DNA of 64,000 nt from Camellia lanceoleosa (taxonomy: Eukaryota > Streptophyta > Magnoliopsida > Ericales > Theaceae), in assembly GCA_025200525.1 (NCBI GenBank), contig CM045767.1:117736021-117800020 (forward strand), given 5' to 3'. This document shows, one piece after another, positions 36,060 to 46,806 of this stretch (positions are counted from its first letter, which is position 1; each line of letters starts with the position of its first letter). The position numbers and the translations under genes are program-made. Under the pieces are notes generated by a model. It worked only from the letters and a program-made list of their open reading frames with translations. It was not told the DNA's origin and ran no database searches.

Positions 36060-37110
36060 TGTTGGATATCTTTCTCTACGAGAATATGTAATTTACAGAA
36101 TATCAAAACCAGATAAACAGAATAATAAACAGTAACAGATCATGTAGATTTTCCCTTAACAGAATAATAAAAAAAAAAAAACACAGAACTTACAACTTTC
36201 TTGGAAAACAAACTTAGAACAAACTTGTGATTGAGGCCAGTGTATGGACACTGTGTCTTTAAGACAGAAATTCGTCCTCTCCTAGGTGCTCGAGAATAGC
36301 GGACGTCCTGCCTCCAGGATACAACAATCACCCCAAACAAATGAAACACTTCGTATTTGTTTGTACAGCGAACCAGGCTGTGTATATTCGAACTCCCACA
36401 AGATGCAAAAAATGAAGAATGTATATAGCAGTGATTAAGAGAGGTCTGAATACGGGAATCATCTATCTATATATTCTGGAATGAAAGATTGCTATATATA
36501 AAGGCAAACCAGTGCCAATTCCGGAACAGACAAAGCTGTTAAGACGAAGAGACGCAACTGGTCGAAAATGCTAGAAGGAAAATAACCGAAAATTTTGAAT
36601 TCAAAATTTCGGTATTTGAATGTTTCCCGCAGAAATTTATTTGAATAAATTCAAATAATTTTGGAGCAAAAATAAAGGACGGGTTAGACCCAAACCCAAA
36701 CCCACACACTGCCGTCTCCGACGGACGGCGGCGATGTGGTGATGGTTTTGGATTTGTCCATAACTCCTCCTCCTACAAAACTTGGGTACCCCTTGGGGCC
36801 CAACCCAAGGTCTCCACCTTAGAGCTTATAAACACTTTGAAACTCTTCTATGTTTCCTATGTGGGACAAAGTTTAAGATACCAATTCAAAGTAACCACAC
36901 AAAACATTTTCCATGTTTATGAGGCTAACTTCGGTATCAATTTCTCATTCACTCGTAAATGGTTTCAACCACCCGAGTATATATTCTTGTTCACCACATG
37001 GCAAGGAACGTATTGCCACTCGGACCCACCCAAACCGAGGTGTGAGTCCTACATTAATTAAAGCTCAAAGTTACCGGAATTTAATGGTTATAAACCATTT
37101 TTCTCTAACA
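36060..37110 (-). repeat. 5' LTR of the young copia element, probable promoter
   Basis: This is the transcription-driving LTR. On the minus strand a TATATATAG-like box lies at about 36492-36505, so transcript starts near 36465 are plausible. The segment 36258-36273 is the exact reverse complement of 36042-36057 just outside the LTR. This LTR ends about 740 bp upstream of the start codon of the neighbouring host gene and points away from it. Confidence 0.85.
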
Positions 37111-37115
37111 TTTAA

Positions 37116-37617
37116 GATATAAAATAATGTTATTTTGACACATTTAAATCATTTAAATCACACAAATTCAAATCATCAAACAATTTTCAAAAAATAAATA
37201 CAAATTCAATATGTTTGGTTTGAGTTTTTTGGATTAAGTTTTTTGAAAATTGAATTTTTTGATTTTCGTATTCTTTTGTTTTTAGTGAATATTTTTTAAA
37301 TTTTAAACATTTTTTTTACTTTTTTAAATGCACCTTAGTTAGATGTATCTAAAAAGTAAAAAATTTATAAAAAATATTTTAAAAAATTAATAAATACATA
37401 AAAATATAAAAAAAATGTACTAAATTCTTGTATTTTTTTTATATTTTTGGTATTTAGTGAATTTTTTTAAAAAAATTTATAATTTTTTTATTTTTTAAAT
37501 ATATTTATGTTAGGTGTGTCTAAAAAATAAAAAAAAATTATTAAAAATATTAAAAAAATTTAATAAAAATAAAAAAACACGAAAAATAAAAATATAAAAT
37601 TTTTTGAAAAGTATTTT
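37116..37617. repeat. Very AT-rich tandem segment between the copia LTR and the next gene
   Basis: Two diverged ~165-bp units (about 37270-37432 and 37440-37595) share TTTAGTGAATTTTTT, then TTAG(A/G)TGT(A/G)TCTAAAAA and long A and T runs. This sequence now forms the immediate upstream flank of the 37.85-kb gene. Confidence 0.6.
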
Positions 37618-37850
37618 TTGAAAAATAAAAACAATCAAGCTGTACACACCAAGATTTACGCTTCCTATCTGGTCCAACTTCCAAGGATAAACCCTTCTTC
37701 GGAGCCACCCTCAACCCCTACTGTGTATCTCATTCCTCTACGCAATTTCTCTTTCCAAAACCCCTCAGACTCCTACTCTCTCACTCTCGCAATCAATCTC
37801 AAAACCAAACACCTTCGAATTCAATCCCAAAAAAAAAAAAAAAAAAAAAC
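37618..37850 (+). promoter_or_regulatory. 5' UTR with a 21-A tract directly before the start codon
   Basis: A CT-rich, low-A leader (CTCTCACTCTCGCAATC and similar, typical of plant 5' UTRs) ends in 21 consecutive A residues (37829-37849), one C, and then the ATG at 37851. The transcription start is not determined; a switch from AT-rich to balanced composition at about 37620 suggests it lies just downstream. Confidence 0.6.
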
Positions 37851-39965
37851 ATGAATTCATTCAATTCATTCAACAACAACATCCCCAACTTCGACAACCT
37901 CCTCCTCCAAACCCTCATGGGCAGACTCCAAATCCACCCACCCAATCACCACTCAACACCACCACCACCATCACCATCATTCCTCAACCAAACCCTAGAA
38001 GACCTCCTCTTCGACACCGCTACCAATCTCTCAGACGCCGACGAAGACGACACTACCAAAACCCACCTCTCAAAAGAAGAATCCAAGCTCGAGAAAGAGC
38101 TTATCCGGACGATTCTCACTGGGAAAATCGAAACCCTGAAACCCAATTCGGGCCAGGCCGTCACGATCGGCGAGCACCATATATGTGTTGGGTTTCATCA
38201 AGAAACTGGGTCCGATTACAGGGTTTGGGAGTGGCATGGTCATGTGATGTTGTTTGATGATGAAAATGGGTACACTCCTGAGTATATATATGGGAATTAC
38301 TTTGAGAGAATTCAAGCTAGGTCTGTTGTTGCAACCAATGATGGTGATGATGATGATGATGATGATGATGAAAAGGGTGATGAGAAGGAGGAGAAAATTG
38401 GGAATTTGGGATTGAGGGAATTGATTGAATCGGGTGATTCGGGCGGTGCACGGATACTTCATCGGAGTATGAATATGAATGCTGGGTCTCCAAGGTTTGT
38501 GTAGAAACCATTTTCCTATTTTTAATTATGCTTTGCATTTATTGATAATTTTCTAGTTTCATTAGTTTATTGATATCATGTGACTAAGAATTTGCATAAT
38601 GGTTTACTCTGTATTAAATGTTCATGACTGTTTGTGTGGTGCTTTGCACAGTAGTTTACCTTGAGTTTTGGAATAGATTTGGTTTTTTTGGGTAGGCATA
38701 AATGCTTTTTTTCTCATTTGTATGTGTGTGTTTTCTAAGATAGAATATGTTGAGTGTGATGTGTGCATGCTGCACAAGCAATATTTATAATTGCTTAGTG
38801 ATAGTAAGTTGTGTTTATGGTAGCAGCAGGTTTTTAAATATCAGCTGTTATGTAACGGGATTTTAGATTTCCAACACCTTTATTCACTGATATATTGTCT
38901 GATATCAATCGATGTATGACCACGTCACCAATACCAATACGTATCCCGATACCAATATTTAAAATTATGGATAACAGCATTGGGGAGATTTTTTTTGGAA
39001 AAAAAATGTGTGAATGTATGTTGTATTTCTACTAACAATATGTGGTGACGATGGTAATGGCACCCTAATTTCCCTAATATTGTATTTGATTGGGGGATTA
39101 AGGAAAGGATTTGGACAGAAAAATGGAAAAGGAATGTGAAATGTGAATTAAATATACTTATATTTCACCTAGTTTTACACACCTTTTCCCTTTCATTTTC
39201 CAAATCCCTTCCCAAATCCCCCCAACTAAACACAGCACATGGGGATCTAGTGCCATGCTCGTATGAATTGAAATTGTATGCCAAATTTATAGTGAATCTC
39301 CAATTAGTTATGCTCAGTCACAATTAGCTAAAACTGTAAGGCTCGTAAGGGTGTAAGGTTAGTAAATAATTTTTTTTTATCAAAATATTAGCTGTCCACA
39401 GAGAACAAGTGATTAAGGAATTAATAGCTGAAATTGGTGATCAAGATGTGAACATGTCAAATTACAGATTTCTGAATGCATCTTGACGTGGAATAATAAG
39501 AACAGGGATTTGACATAATTTGCATACTTGTTTTACCTAGAGACATAACTTGTTTTCAAATAGGTGACTGCTCCATTAAATGGAATGTGTGGCTATCTTG
39601 CTTATTTATATCATATACAATAGTAAAAGCTGTTTTCTTTTTTTTTTTTTGAACTGGTAGTAAAAGCTTATTTGACACTTTTTGCACGTGTTTTAATTAA
39701 AATTTTAAATTTATAATACTAGACAAACATTTTAGTAACACTTCATGATCTTTAGCGACACCTCTTGAGTCTTCTAAACACGGTTTAAATGCTGAATCTC
39801 TTCGTAGATGTTCATTCTCTGGAGTACAACTTGTGTACTCTAAATATGTTTTGAAACATTTATAAAATGAATATATCATAAATATTATACAAATATTTTG
39901 CATTCTTTACAATAAAATTATTATGTGAATGATATCTTAATATTTAAGTTGTGGAATATATGGAA

Positions 39966-39999
<34 letters not shown>

Positions 40000-40286
40000 T
40001 TTTCATTATATTTGATATATAATAAATTTATAAAAATATAAAAAATTTAACATGTTCCAAGCGTATTGTGTCCTCATTATTTTAAAATTATCATGTCAGC
40101 ATGTCCGTGGTTGTAGTACTTAGTTCCATTAGGCTTAGTCAGGAACTGTGAACCTTAAGATTTAATGATCACTTCTTAGACCTCCATCAAATTGTCACAT
40201 TATACTGAAGAGTATAATGTGATGATGGTTAAGACTATCTGCATTGTCCAGTAGGTCTACTAGCTTGTTCCATCTATCACTGCAAT

Positions 40287-40319
<33 letters not shown>

Positions 40320-41433
40320 TTTGGTCAGGGGCGGAGCCACATATTGTTTAATGGGTTCTCAATTGAACCCGCTCAACTTTGAACTTCTTTTTGTTTTCTT
40401 TTTTTTCTGATAAATAAAATCAAATATTATTAAAAAGCATCAAGGTGATGCAAAAAATACAAAACTAAAGCCCACAAAAGGCCAAAAATTAAGAAATCAA
40501 ATCGTCCACAAAATCTACAAAGGCCAACATATTCGAACCCACTGACACCGTGACCCATCTATGAAGAACCAAAAATAGCCAATTCTCCAACCAAGACACC
40601 GAATGAGAAATCCCCTGAAAAGTTCATCTATTACGCTCCAACCAAATCCACCCACATTAAGCACTAAGTAGCAAGCAACCATACCTTTCGTCTACGCCTT
40701 CCAACTTTGACACCACTAAAATTATTAAAAAATATTTATGATGGCATCAAAATGATTTTCAAAAAGAAAGTTTATATAGAAAATACATTCAAAATGATAT
40801 GCCAATAATATTTATGATGAGTGTTTGTTTTATATAAGACTAACAAAAATAGAAGTTACATCATTCTATATAAATATTTTGTTTATATATCATTATCTTT
40901 TTTTAAAAAGTATAACGTAGCTAAGAGTTTATTCTAATAAGGCCTTTGGCCTAATGATTATGTAAGCACCATTTTGTGGTGTGAGATTGTGGGTTCCAAC
41001 TCTTCCAAAGACAAGTTTGATATCATTTGTGGTGATTATTTCTTTTGAAGTTTAGGCTTGGTGTATTGTTGGACAGGTTATGGTTATTAAGCTTATATGT
41101 TAGACTTTAATTATCTAGTTTGATATAATTTTTATCATATTTGTAATTAATCTTCTACCGATTGACAAAAAAAAATATAAGTTATCATTCTTTTTTAGCA
41201 TGATTTTCTTAAATGTTTTTATTATTTTTTTTTCTCACTATCTTTACTCAATCAATTAAAAATCACAATATTTGCTCAATCGATATGAAATAATGATATT
41301 AATAATAACTAATTAAATGACCCAGTAAATTAACTTTTTGGCTATTCCCAAGTTATGTCCCTCACACCGTATATTTTCTGAAGCATACATTTTTGCTTAT
41401 TTTGTGTCTTCTTTTAAAATTCTCAGGTTCTAG
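37851..41433 (+). CDS. Conserved plant protein of unknown function, two coding exons
   Basis: Exon 1, 37851-38494; intron 38495-41426 (GT-AG; acceptor TTTTAAAATTCTCAG); exon 2 contributes one base of Arg, then Phe and the TAG stop at 41431-41433. The product is 216 residues. The N-terminal half is Asn-, Pro- and Ser-rich and probably disordered, followed by an acidic stretch with NLSDADEDDT (about 58-67) and a basic/acidic helix LEKELIRTILTGKIETLK. The core is QAVTIGEHHICVGFH, DYRVWEWHGHVMLFDDENGY and TPEYIYGNYFER, strongly gene-like. An Asp run (eight, from GAT repeats) and an acidic tail follow. I recognise the core as a plant-wide uncharacterised family but cannot assign a function. Without splicing, exon 1 would still end after RFV, so intron retention hardly changes the protein. 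Confidence 0.85.
39080..39235. mobile_element. 156-bp Tourist-like MITE in the intron
   Basis: The left end TGTATTTGATTGGGGGATTA and the right end read inward (TGTGTTTAGTTGGGGGGATT) form ~35-bp imperfect inverted repeats that continue as GGAAAGGATTTGGA and GGAAGGGATTTGGA. Size and ends fit Tourist/Harbinger-type MITEs; no definite 3-bp duplication was established. Confidence 0.7.
40286..40319. repeat. ATC microsatellite
   Basis: About eleven consecutive ATC units in the intron. Confidence 0.95.
40388..40720 (-). pseudogene. 3' end of a LINE retrotransposon
   Basis: Read on the minus strand, a frame encodes WIWLERNR close to GVLVGELAIFGSS-like and VTVSVGSNMLAFVDFVDDLI segments, matching the C-terminal zinc-binding region at the end of plant L1-type RT proteins. 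The T-rich run at 40388-40407 would be the element's poly(A) tail. Only about 330 bp remain, as expected for 5'-truncated LINE copies. Several stops and shifts are present. Confidence 0.6.
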
Positions 41434-41790
41434 TTGAGGTTTGGCAAGAGTTAGCAAAGAAGCCCTTGATACTGGAGAGAGAGGCAGCACACAGATTGTG
41501 GTTTAATTCATTGCTTCAAGATTGAATACAGTGCTCTCTTTTCTTGGCCATCTTTCAGCACTCTGAAGGGTTCAGGTGGCATCCGTTTGTTGTTAGTTTT
41601 TTTTCTTCCTGATTTTAAAATTCCAACAAACATAAGTTGAATGATACCACAAACCTGCTTGTTAAGGTTAAAGTTTTTGCTAGTAGTTTTTCTTAAATAA
41701 AGCAGCAGGACCGGTGTCTGCATCATTTTGTCAATTTACTTGTAATAGTAGTTACATGCTTATGGGTTTGAGTTGAGATCCTCTCCTTGA
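41434..41790 (+). other. 3' UTR of the 37.85-kb gene
   Basis: Exon 2 beyond the stop has transcribed-looking composition (GGCAAGAGTTAGCAAAGAAG and so on) to roughly 41.75 kb. A TTAAATAAAG string at 41694 could serve as a polyadenylation signal. The end is not determined. Confidence 0.45.
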
Positions 41791-41980
41791 GTTCTCTCCT
41801 TGTCTTCCTACTTGCAATGGTAAAGATGCATTGTGAGTTGATCCAACGGTTCAGATTTGGCCAGGAAAAGCAAATTTGAATTTGTTTTATTTTTTTTATT
41901 TTTAAATAGCTAAATCTGGACCATTGGATCAATTCATGATGCATCTCCACCGTTGCAAGTAGGGAGACAAGGAGAGAGTT
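41791..41980. mobile_element. 190-bp foldback MITE
   Basis: The left arm 41791-41861 (CTCTCCTTGTCTTCCTACTT, then TGATCCAACGGTTCAGATTT) and the right arm 41908-41980 (AAATCTGGACCATTGGATCA, then AAGTAGGGAGACAAGGAGAG) are inverted copies of ~70 bp around a T-rich loop. A second CTCTCCTTGAG lies just left of it. Confidence 0.8.
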
Positions 41981-42116
41981 TCTTGTCACAAACATGCATG
42001 TTTTTTCTGAAAATTCTTTTCTATTTCTAGAAAGCACTTCATTTCTTGGTGTCAAAAGCTCTCCAAAATTTCTGCTGATGATGCCCCTTAAGATTTTTTT
42101 TTCCTTGAGTTGCTTT

Positions 42117-42117
<1 letters not shown>

Positions 42118-42152
<35 letters not shown>
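42118..42152. repeat. CT microsatellite
   Basis: About 16 CT units. Similar runs occur at 43778-43809 and 43961-43976 inside the next element and at 63628-63661. Confidence 0.95.
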
Positions 42153-42155
<3 letters not shown>

Positions 42156-43007
42156 CAAAAGAGTTCATGGTTATTGACCCAATATTGAGAATATTGCTGC
42201 TTCAAATGAAAACACTTTTTTGCTAATTCTTTTCTTTTTCCCTGTAGTGATGCATTGTTGTTTGTCATACATTGACTGTAGCTTATAGTGATGTATTTCG
42301 TTTCTTTATAGAGGTGCATTACTTCCATTTTTCTAAAGGTAACAAATATGATTACCTATTCACTTAAAAACATGTTTTATGTTCTTTATTACATGCATTT
42401 ATGTACCACTTTTTTTTCCTAACATGAAGTTGACATATTAAAAAAGCTAAAATCTATAAACAGCTTTGTCGACAAAATCCTAATAGAGAATGATTTTTAA
42501 ATAGAATCTCAAAACTAGTATGGTGCCGAGCAAAATATTAACTTTTTATACTCTGATTCATTAGCATTAAAAAGTGACTGGTGTATTTGAAAAGAGAAAT
42601 TTTGTCAAAAAATTAAAAAATTAACTCATTCTTTCTATTTTTTATACATTTTTTTTTTATAAAAATTCAAAAATCACTAAAAAAATCAATTTCTAAACGA
42701 ATTCTAAAAATTTTGCAATAAAAGTTAAGGAGAGAAGTTTGTAGGGCATGTTGTCACTCTATTTATTTCTAAACTTCCGTTATATCTCCAAGTAAAAGAA
42801 CCCGAAACTCACTTCAACTTGCGTAATTTTTTTATAATGTGAAGAACAAGTTTATATTTCAGTTGCAAAAGAAGTGCATGTAACACAAAAAAACAGAATG
42901 AAAGGTCCAAAATCACTTTTCACTTGCAAAAGAAAAAAAACCACACTCTAACTTTATCTCGCTCTCGTGTGACTCTCTCTCTCTCTCGCGACTCTCGCTT
43001 GCCAGTT
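42153..43007. other. Intergenic stretch without recognised features
   Basis: AT-rich with CT-rich patches near 42.97 kb. No coding signal or repeat boundaries were found. Confidence 0.6.
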
Positions 43008-43016
43008 CTCTGTGAA

Positions 43017-43776
43017 GTATCAGGATCCTCTAGAGTGGCCTTCCTGAAGTGATCTCCTAAAGTGGAAGGTCTAACGATTCAAAATAAAACTAACCAAAAC
43101 GACGCCGTTTTGGTTAGTAATTTCAAAAAAAAAAAAAACTAATGCTTTAATTCAAAATTCCCAAAATTCCATCCAGATATAGCACAAAAGCAGTAGCAGA
43201 AGGTGGGAGTGCCGCCGTCCAGTTGTCGCCCCGCCGTTTCCGCCGTCCATTTGGCTCAAATGGTGCTGACATTTGTTTCTCATGGTGGGTTGGGTTACTT
43301 GTTTGGATTTCTTCAAAACTAACAAATAAGAGGATACATGGGTTTTCTTTCTTTCTTTCTCCGTTTTCTTTCTTTATTTTCATTTTAACTTGTGTTTTTT
43401 TTTTTTTTTTTAGCCTTATGGTGGGAATTTGAAGCTTCTTTTAGGTTGGCTTCAGTGATAGAAGAAGAGATCAAGAACAGCCCAGAATTTTTTTTTTAAG
43501 GGCAACTAGCTAGCTAGTGGGAGAGGGCTTGCACACCATGCCCTTGATTGGTACTATTTTCTTCTGTCACAAAAGGGCAAAAAGAGAAAAGGCTACCCAC
43601 TATTTTATATCATTGCTTGGCTTCGTACAAAAATTTAGCAATGTATGTTCAAGTTTGTAAGGACTTTTTGTAAGTCCTGGATCAAAATGACTTTGTTGAG
43701 TATTTCAGTCACTTTTATATGGTGGTGGTGTTGATTTTCTCAAACTCATATGACTGTCAATGGTGCCTTTGAATGT

Positions 43777-43811
<35 letters not shown>

Positions 43812-44622
43812 TTTATGATTTCTTGCAAACAGGTATGAACTTTGAGATCTCATCACCATATTCAAATAGTATTGTGGAGCTTGTGCAGCGGCAGCACCGT
43901 GGCAGCGGCGCGTTGGGGATGGGTGGAAAGAGCTCCTCCTCTCGGTCCTTTTCTTTTTTTCTCTCTCTCTCTCTCTAATGCTTCGATATATATTAGATCT
44001 GCAAATATTTTGAATTAAAGCTTTAGGCTGTGTTTGGAAGGGTTTTGGAACTTTAGTTTCACCTTTTGATTTGCCTATGGTGTTTGTTTGCAATTTTCAA
44101 AAATTAATTTCACGTTCACTTTCGGAAACTCAGTCGAAGGTGGGAAAATTTAGATTAACCGGACATCTGGCCGGTTGACCGAAACAGTGCAATTTTTTTT
44201 TTGCAATTGACACATGTTAATTTTTATATATTCAACAAAAAATATTTTCCGAATTTTAAAAAAAAATTTATAAGCTTTAATAAAATTTTGAGCTATGTGT
44301 TTGGTTATACATTGTAAGTTTTTGTATCAAATATCATATGTCACATCAAAAATTTTCACTTAATTCAAAACTCTTTTCAAAACTCATTAACCAAACCAAA
44401 TTTTCACACTCAAATCATAATTCTAAAACTCATAAACTCAAAATACAATTCATAATCTCAAATCATATTTAGAAAGCTCTACTAAACGCTACTTTAGTTT
44501 TTTTTTTTTTTTTGGAAATTACTAATCAAAACGACATCGTTTTGGTTAGTTTTATTTTGAGCCTTTACATCTTCCACTTTAGGAGATCACTTCAGGAAGG
44601 CCACTCTAGAGGATCCTGATAC
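43017..44622. mobile_element. 1.6-kb Mutator-like element, Pack-MULE candidate
   Basis: Terminal inverted repeats of about 115 bp (43017-43130 and 44511-44622) begin GTATCAGGATCCTCTAGAGT and continue CTTCCTGAAGTGATCTCCTA with few differences. They end in an ACCAAAACGACGCCGTTTTG-like block and a poly-A/poly-T run. The flanks CTCTGTGAA (43008-43016) and CTCTTTGCA (44623-44631) match at 7 of 9 positions, as expected for an old 9-bp Mutator duplication. The interior lacks transposase. It contains GC-richer, gene-like patches (43165-43290; 43880-43945), which suggests captured host fragments, though none was recognised. Inferred open frames there are short. Confidence 0.75.
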
Positions 44623-44631
44623 CTCTTTGCA

Positions 44632-45246
44632 ATGACTCTCGCTTTCCTTCTCCAATCTCTATATATATATATATAATAAGGAAAAGGAGATTTTAACCCA
44701 CAAGTTTTGTGGAAGTTTCAATATACCAATTCTAATTTTTTTTATTTAAAAAAATAAATAACCTCAGCATTTATTGATTTTTCCTAACCCACAAATCTTT
44801 TTAACTTCTCTCATAGTTATTGCAGCACTCTTTTCAACTTCTCCCATACACTATGGTTAGTAATGAGATTATTAAATTATTTTTATAAAAAATCTAAAAA
44901 TAATAATTTATATATTAAAAAAATAGAAAAATTTACCCATAAATCCTAGATTGTGAAAAATTGAACCATTTAATCTATTTTGTTTGGTAATATTTACTGA
45001 GTTGATTTTGAGTGTATTTAAGTTTACAATAATAATGGGATTCATTTTGTCTAAATAGGAGATTTGGTGTGTTGGTTGGGGAATTACCCACCAACGTTTC
45101 CCCAAAAATATTAACGGTCCATAAACACATCTACATGATTAACTTTCAACACCAATGGCAAACTTCAAGAAAAATGCATATCTCATGCATACACGGTAAC
45201 ATTATATTCACTGTACAAAACCTGCCTTCGTTTCGGCATATAGTTC
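44632..45246. other. AT-rich intergenic stretch
   Basis: Nothing recognisable apart from a TA run near 44660-44675. Confidence 0.6.
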
Positions 45247-46487
45247 TGTTAGAAATGGTTTTGAAGTTTTGAAAACATTTGATTTTTTCTTAATTGTGGT
45301 ATATTTTTTAGGTGGGACTCATAAGTCAAAGTTGACGGATCTAAGTGGTAAAGCATTCTATGTTTCGTTGTGATTCACGTAGTATATTTAGTTGCTCAAA
45401 ATCATTATCGAGTGAATGGACATTGAAATTAAAGTGAGCTCTATGCAAATAGAGTTTTTGGTAGAAATTCATTAAGGTTTGAATAAAGATTTGTCCCACA
45501 TTTGTTTGGTATAAAGAATTTCGTGGGGTTATAAGGCATGTGATTGTAACTTGGGGAGGGGCCCAAACGACACCCCAAGTTTGTAGAAGTGAGAGATTAT
45601 GGATAAATTGGGCTAGACCCATTAGACCCAAAAATAAACACACGCTGCCCGTTCGATCGAGCGAGCTAGGTGCGGGTGCGTGATTGGATTGGGTTGGGCT
45701 TGTCCGGCCCAATACCTGTCTTTTTGGACCAAAAACATTTGAAATTTATTTTTCTAACATTAAATTCTAATTTTTTAGAATTTGAATTTCGAAAATTGAA
45801 TTAAAAAATGGACTTTGTTTTTTCCCCCCACCCGAACAGATTCAAATCTATGTAATATGGGTTTTATCTGTTCAAATTTTGAACCCAACAGATTTGTATC
45901 TGTTTATTCAAACCAAACAGGTACCATACTTATTCATTCAAATCTGTACCTATTTAATTCAAATTAAACAGCCACCACTCCATTTATAAATAGACAGACT
46001 CTCTACTGATTTTTCATTCACAATTTTCGTACTTCTCCTCTACAATAAATCTCTGCATTTTGCTATATTAAATTTCTGTGAGAAAGAGTGTAAACATTTA
46101 GTGTATTCGTTCTGTAAACAATTTGTAATGCTGCTATTTTTTGTTGTTGATCATTTTATCCTGGGAGATAGACGCCCGCAAATCTAAAAGCACCGCGGAA
46201 AGGACGAATCTGTCTTAAGGACACAGTGTTAAACATTGGACTTGATCAAAAATTTGTTCAAGAAATTAATCAAGTAAGTTGTTAATTTATGTTTTGTTTT
46301 ATTATTTTTCTGTTTCAGATTTTCATTTTGTTTTTGTAATAAATAAAAATCTGTTTTATTTATTTTATTTCATTTTCTGGTTTCGTTTTTTGTAATCAAA
46401 CATTCTTCCTCCTTTCCTTTATTTCTTTTGTTTGTTGTTAAGTACACAAACTTAATTTATTCGGAATACAGTGAAGATTGTCCAACA
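45247..46487 (+). mobile_element. 5' LTR of a decayed copia related to the young element
   Basis: Starts TGTTAGAAATGG and ends GATTGTCCAACA, both resembling the young copia LTR read on its own sense strand (TGTTAGAGAAAAATGG and AGATATCCAACA). Shared internal words include GGTGGGACTCA/GTAGGACTCA, GGGGCCCAAACGA/GGGCCCCAAGGG and GTCTTAAGGACACAGTGT/GTCTTAAAGACACAGTGT. About 1.24 kb. No 3' LTR copy is present. Confidence 0.7.
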
Positions 46488-46806
46488 ATCTTACGACAAA
46501 TTTTTTTTTTGGTGTCTTCATTATATTTAATTTTTTGTGTTTTCACAAAGTGATATTCTGGTTGAAAAATACAAATAGTAGTAATATACTATTTATTTTA
46601 TTTGACAAGTAGTAGTAATATATTGGTGTCATTAAAAATTGCAGAATATTAATTTGTGTTACAGAAAAATTATTGTGGTATTTTATTTTTCTAGTTTTAG
46701 TAACAAGGAAAATAAAATTATTTTGTGTTATAATTTATTTTTTGGTTTTAGTAACTAGAAAATTAATTTGTGTTTTGATTTTTTATGATTTTTGTAATAA
46801 GATATT

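Larger units (their letters stand above)
29621..37110 (-). mobile_element. Young full-length Ty1/copia retrotransposon
   Basis: LTRs at 29621-30683 (1063 bp) and 36060-37110 (1051 bp) are nearly identical except for a few discrete blocks. Termini are TGTTGGATATC and TTCTCTAACA; the target duplication is TTTAA (29616-29620 and 37111-37115). A purine tract on the minus strand abuts the left LTR, so transcription runs right to left. Order on the minus strand: 5' LTR, about 790-nt leader, frameshifted gag, intact pol, about 580-nt 3' non-coding, 3' LTR. The position after the 5' LTR, where a primer site should be, is not the tRNA-Met complement. LTR similarity and intact pol indicate recent insertion. 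Confidence 0.95.
38495..41426 (+). other. 2.9-kb terminal intron of the 37.85-kb gene
   Basis: Holds a MITE (39080-39235), a GAT/ATC microsatellite (40286-40319) and a LINE fragment (about 40388-40720). The rest is AT-rich without recognisable elements. A GGGGCGGAGCCAC string at 40327 resembles a DNA-transposon end but has no partner. Confidence 0.65.

Noticed and set aside
29621..37110. Integrated plant pararetrovirus
   Set aside because: Two LTRs, a 5-bp target duplication and copia domain order (integrase before RT) identify an LTR retrotransposon.
38070..38462. Minus-strand 130-codon frame opposite the 37.85-kb gene
   Set aside because: Shadow of the real plus-strand exon; its Ile/His runs are the antisense of the GAT repeat.
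43017..44622. Vector polylinker contamination suggested by GGATCCTCTAGAGT at both ends
   Set aside because: The match to a polylinker is only that short; the inverted ends extend about 115 bp with mutations and an old 9-bp duplication, so it is a transposon end.
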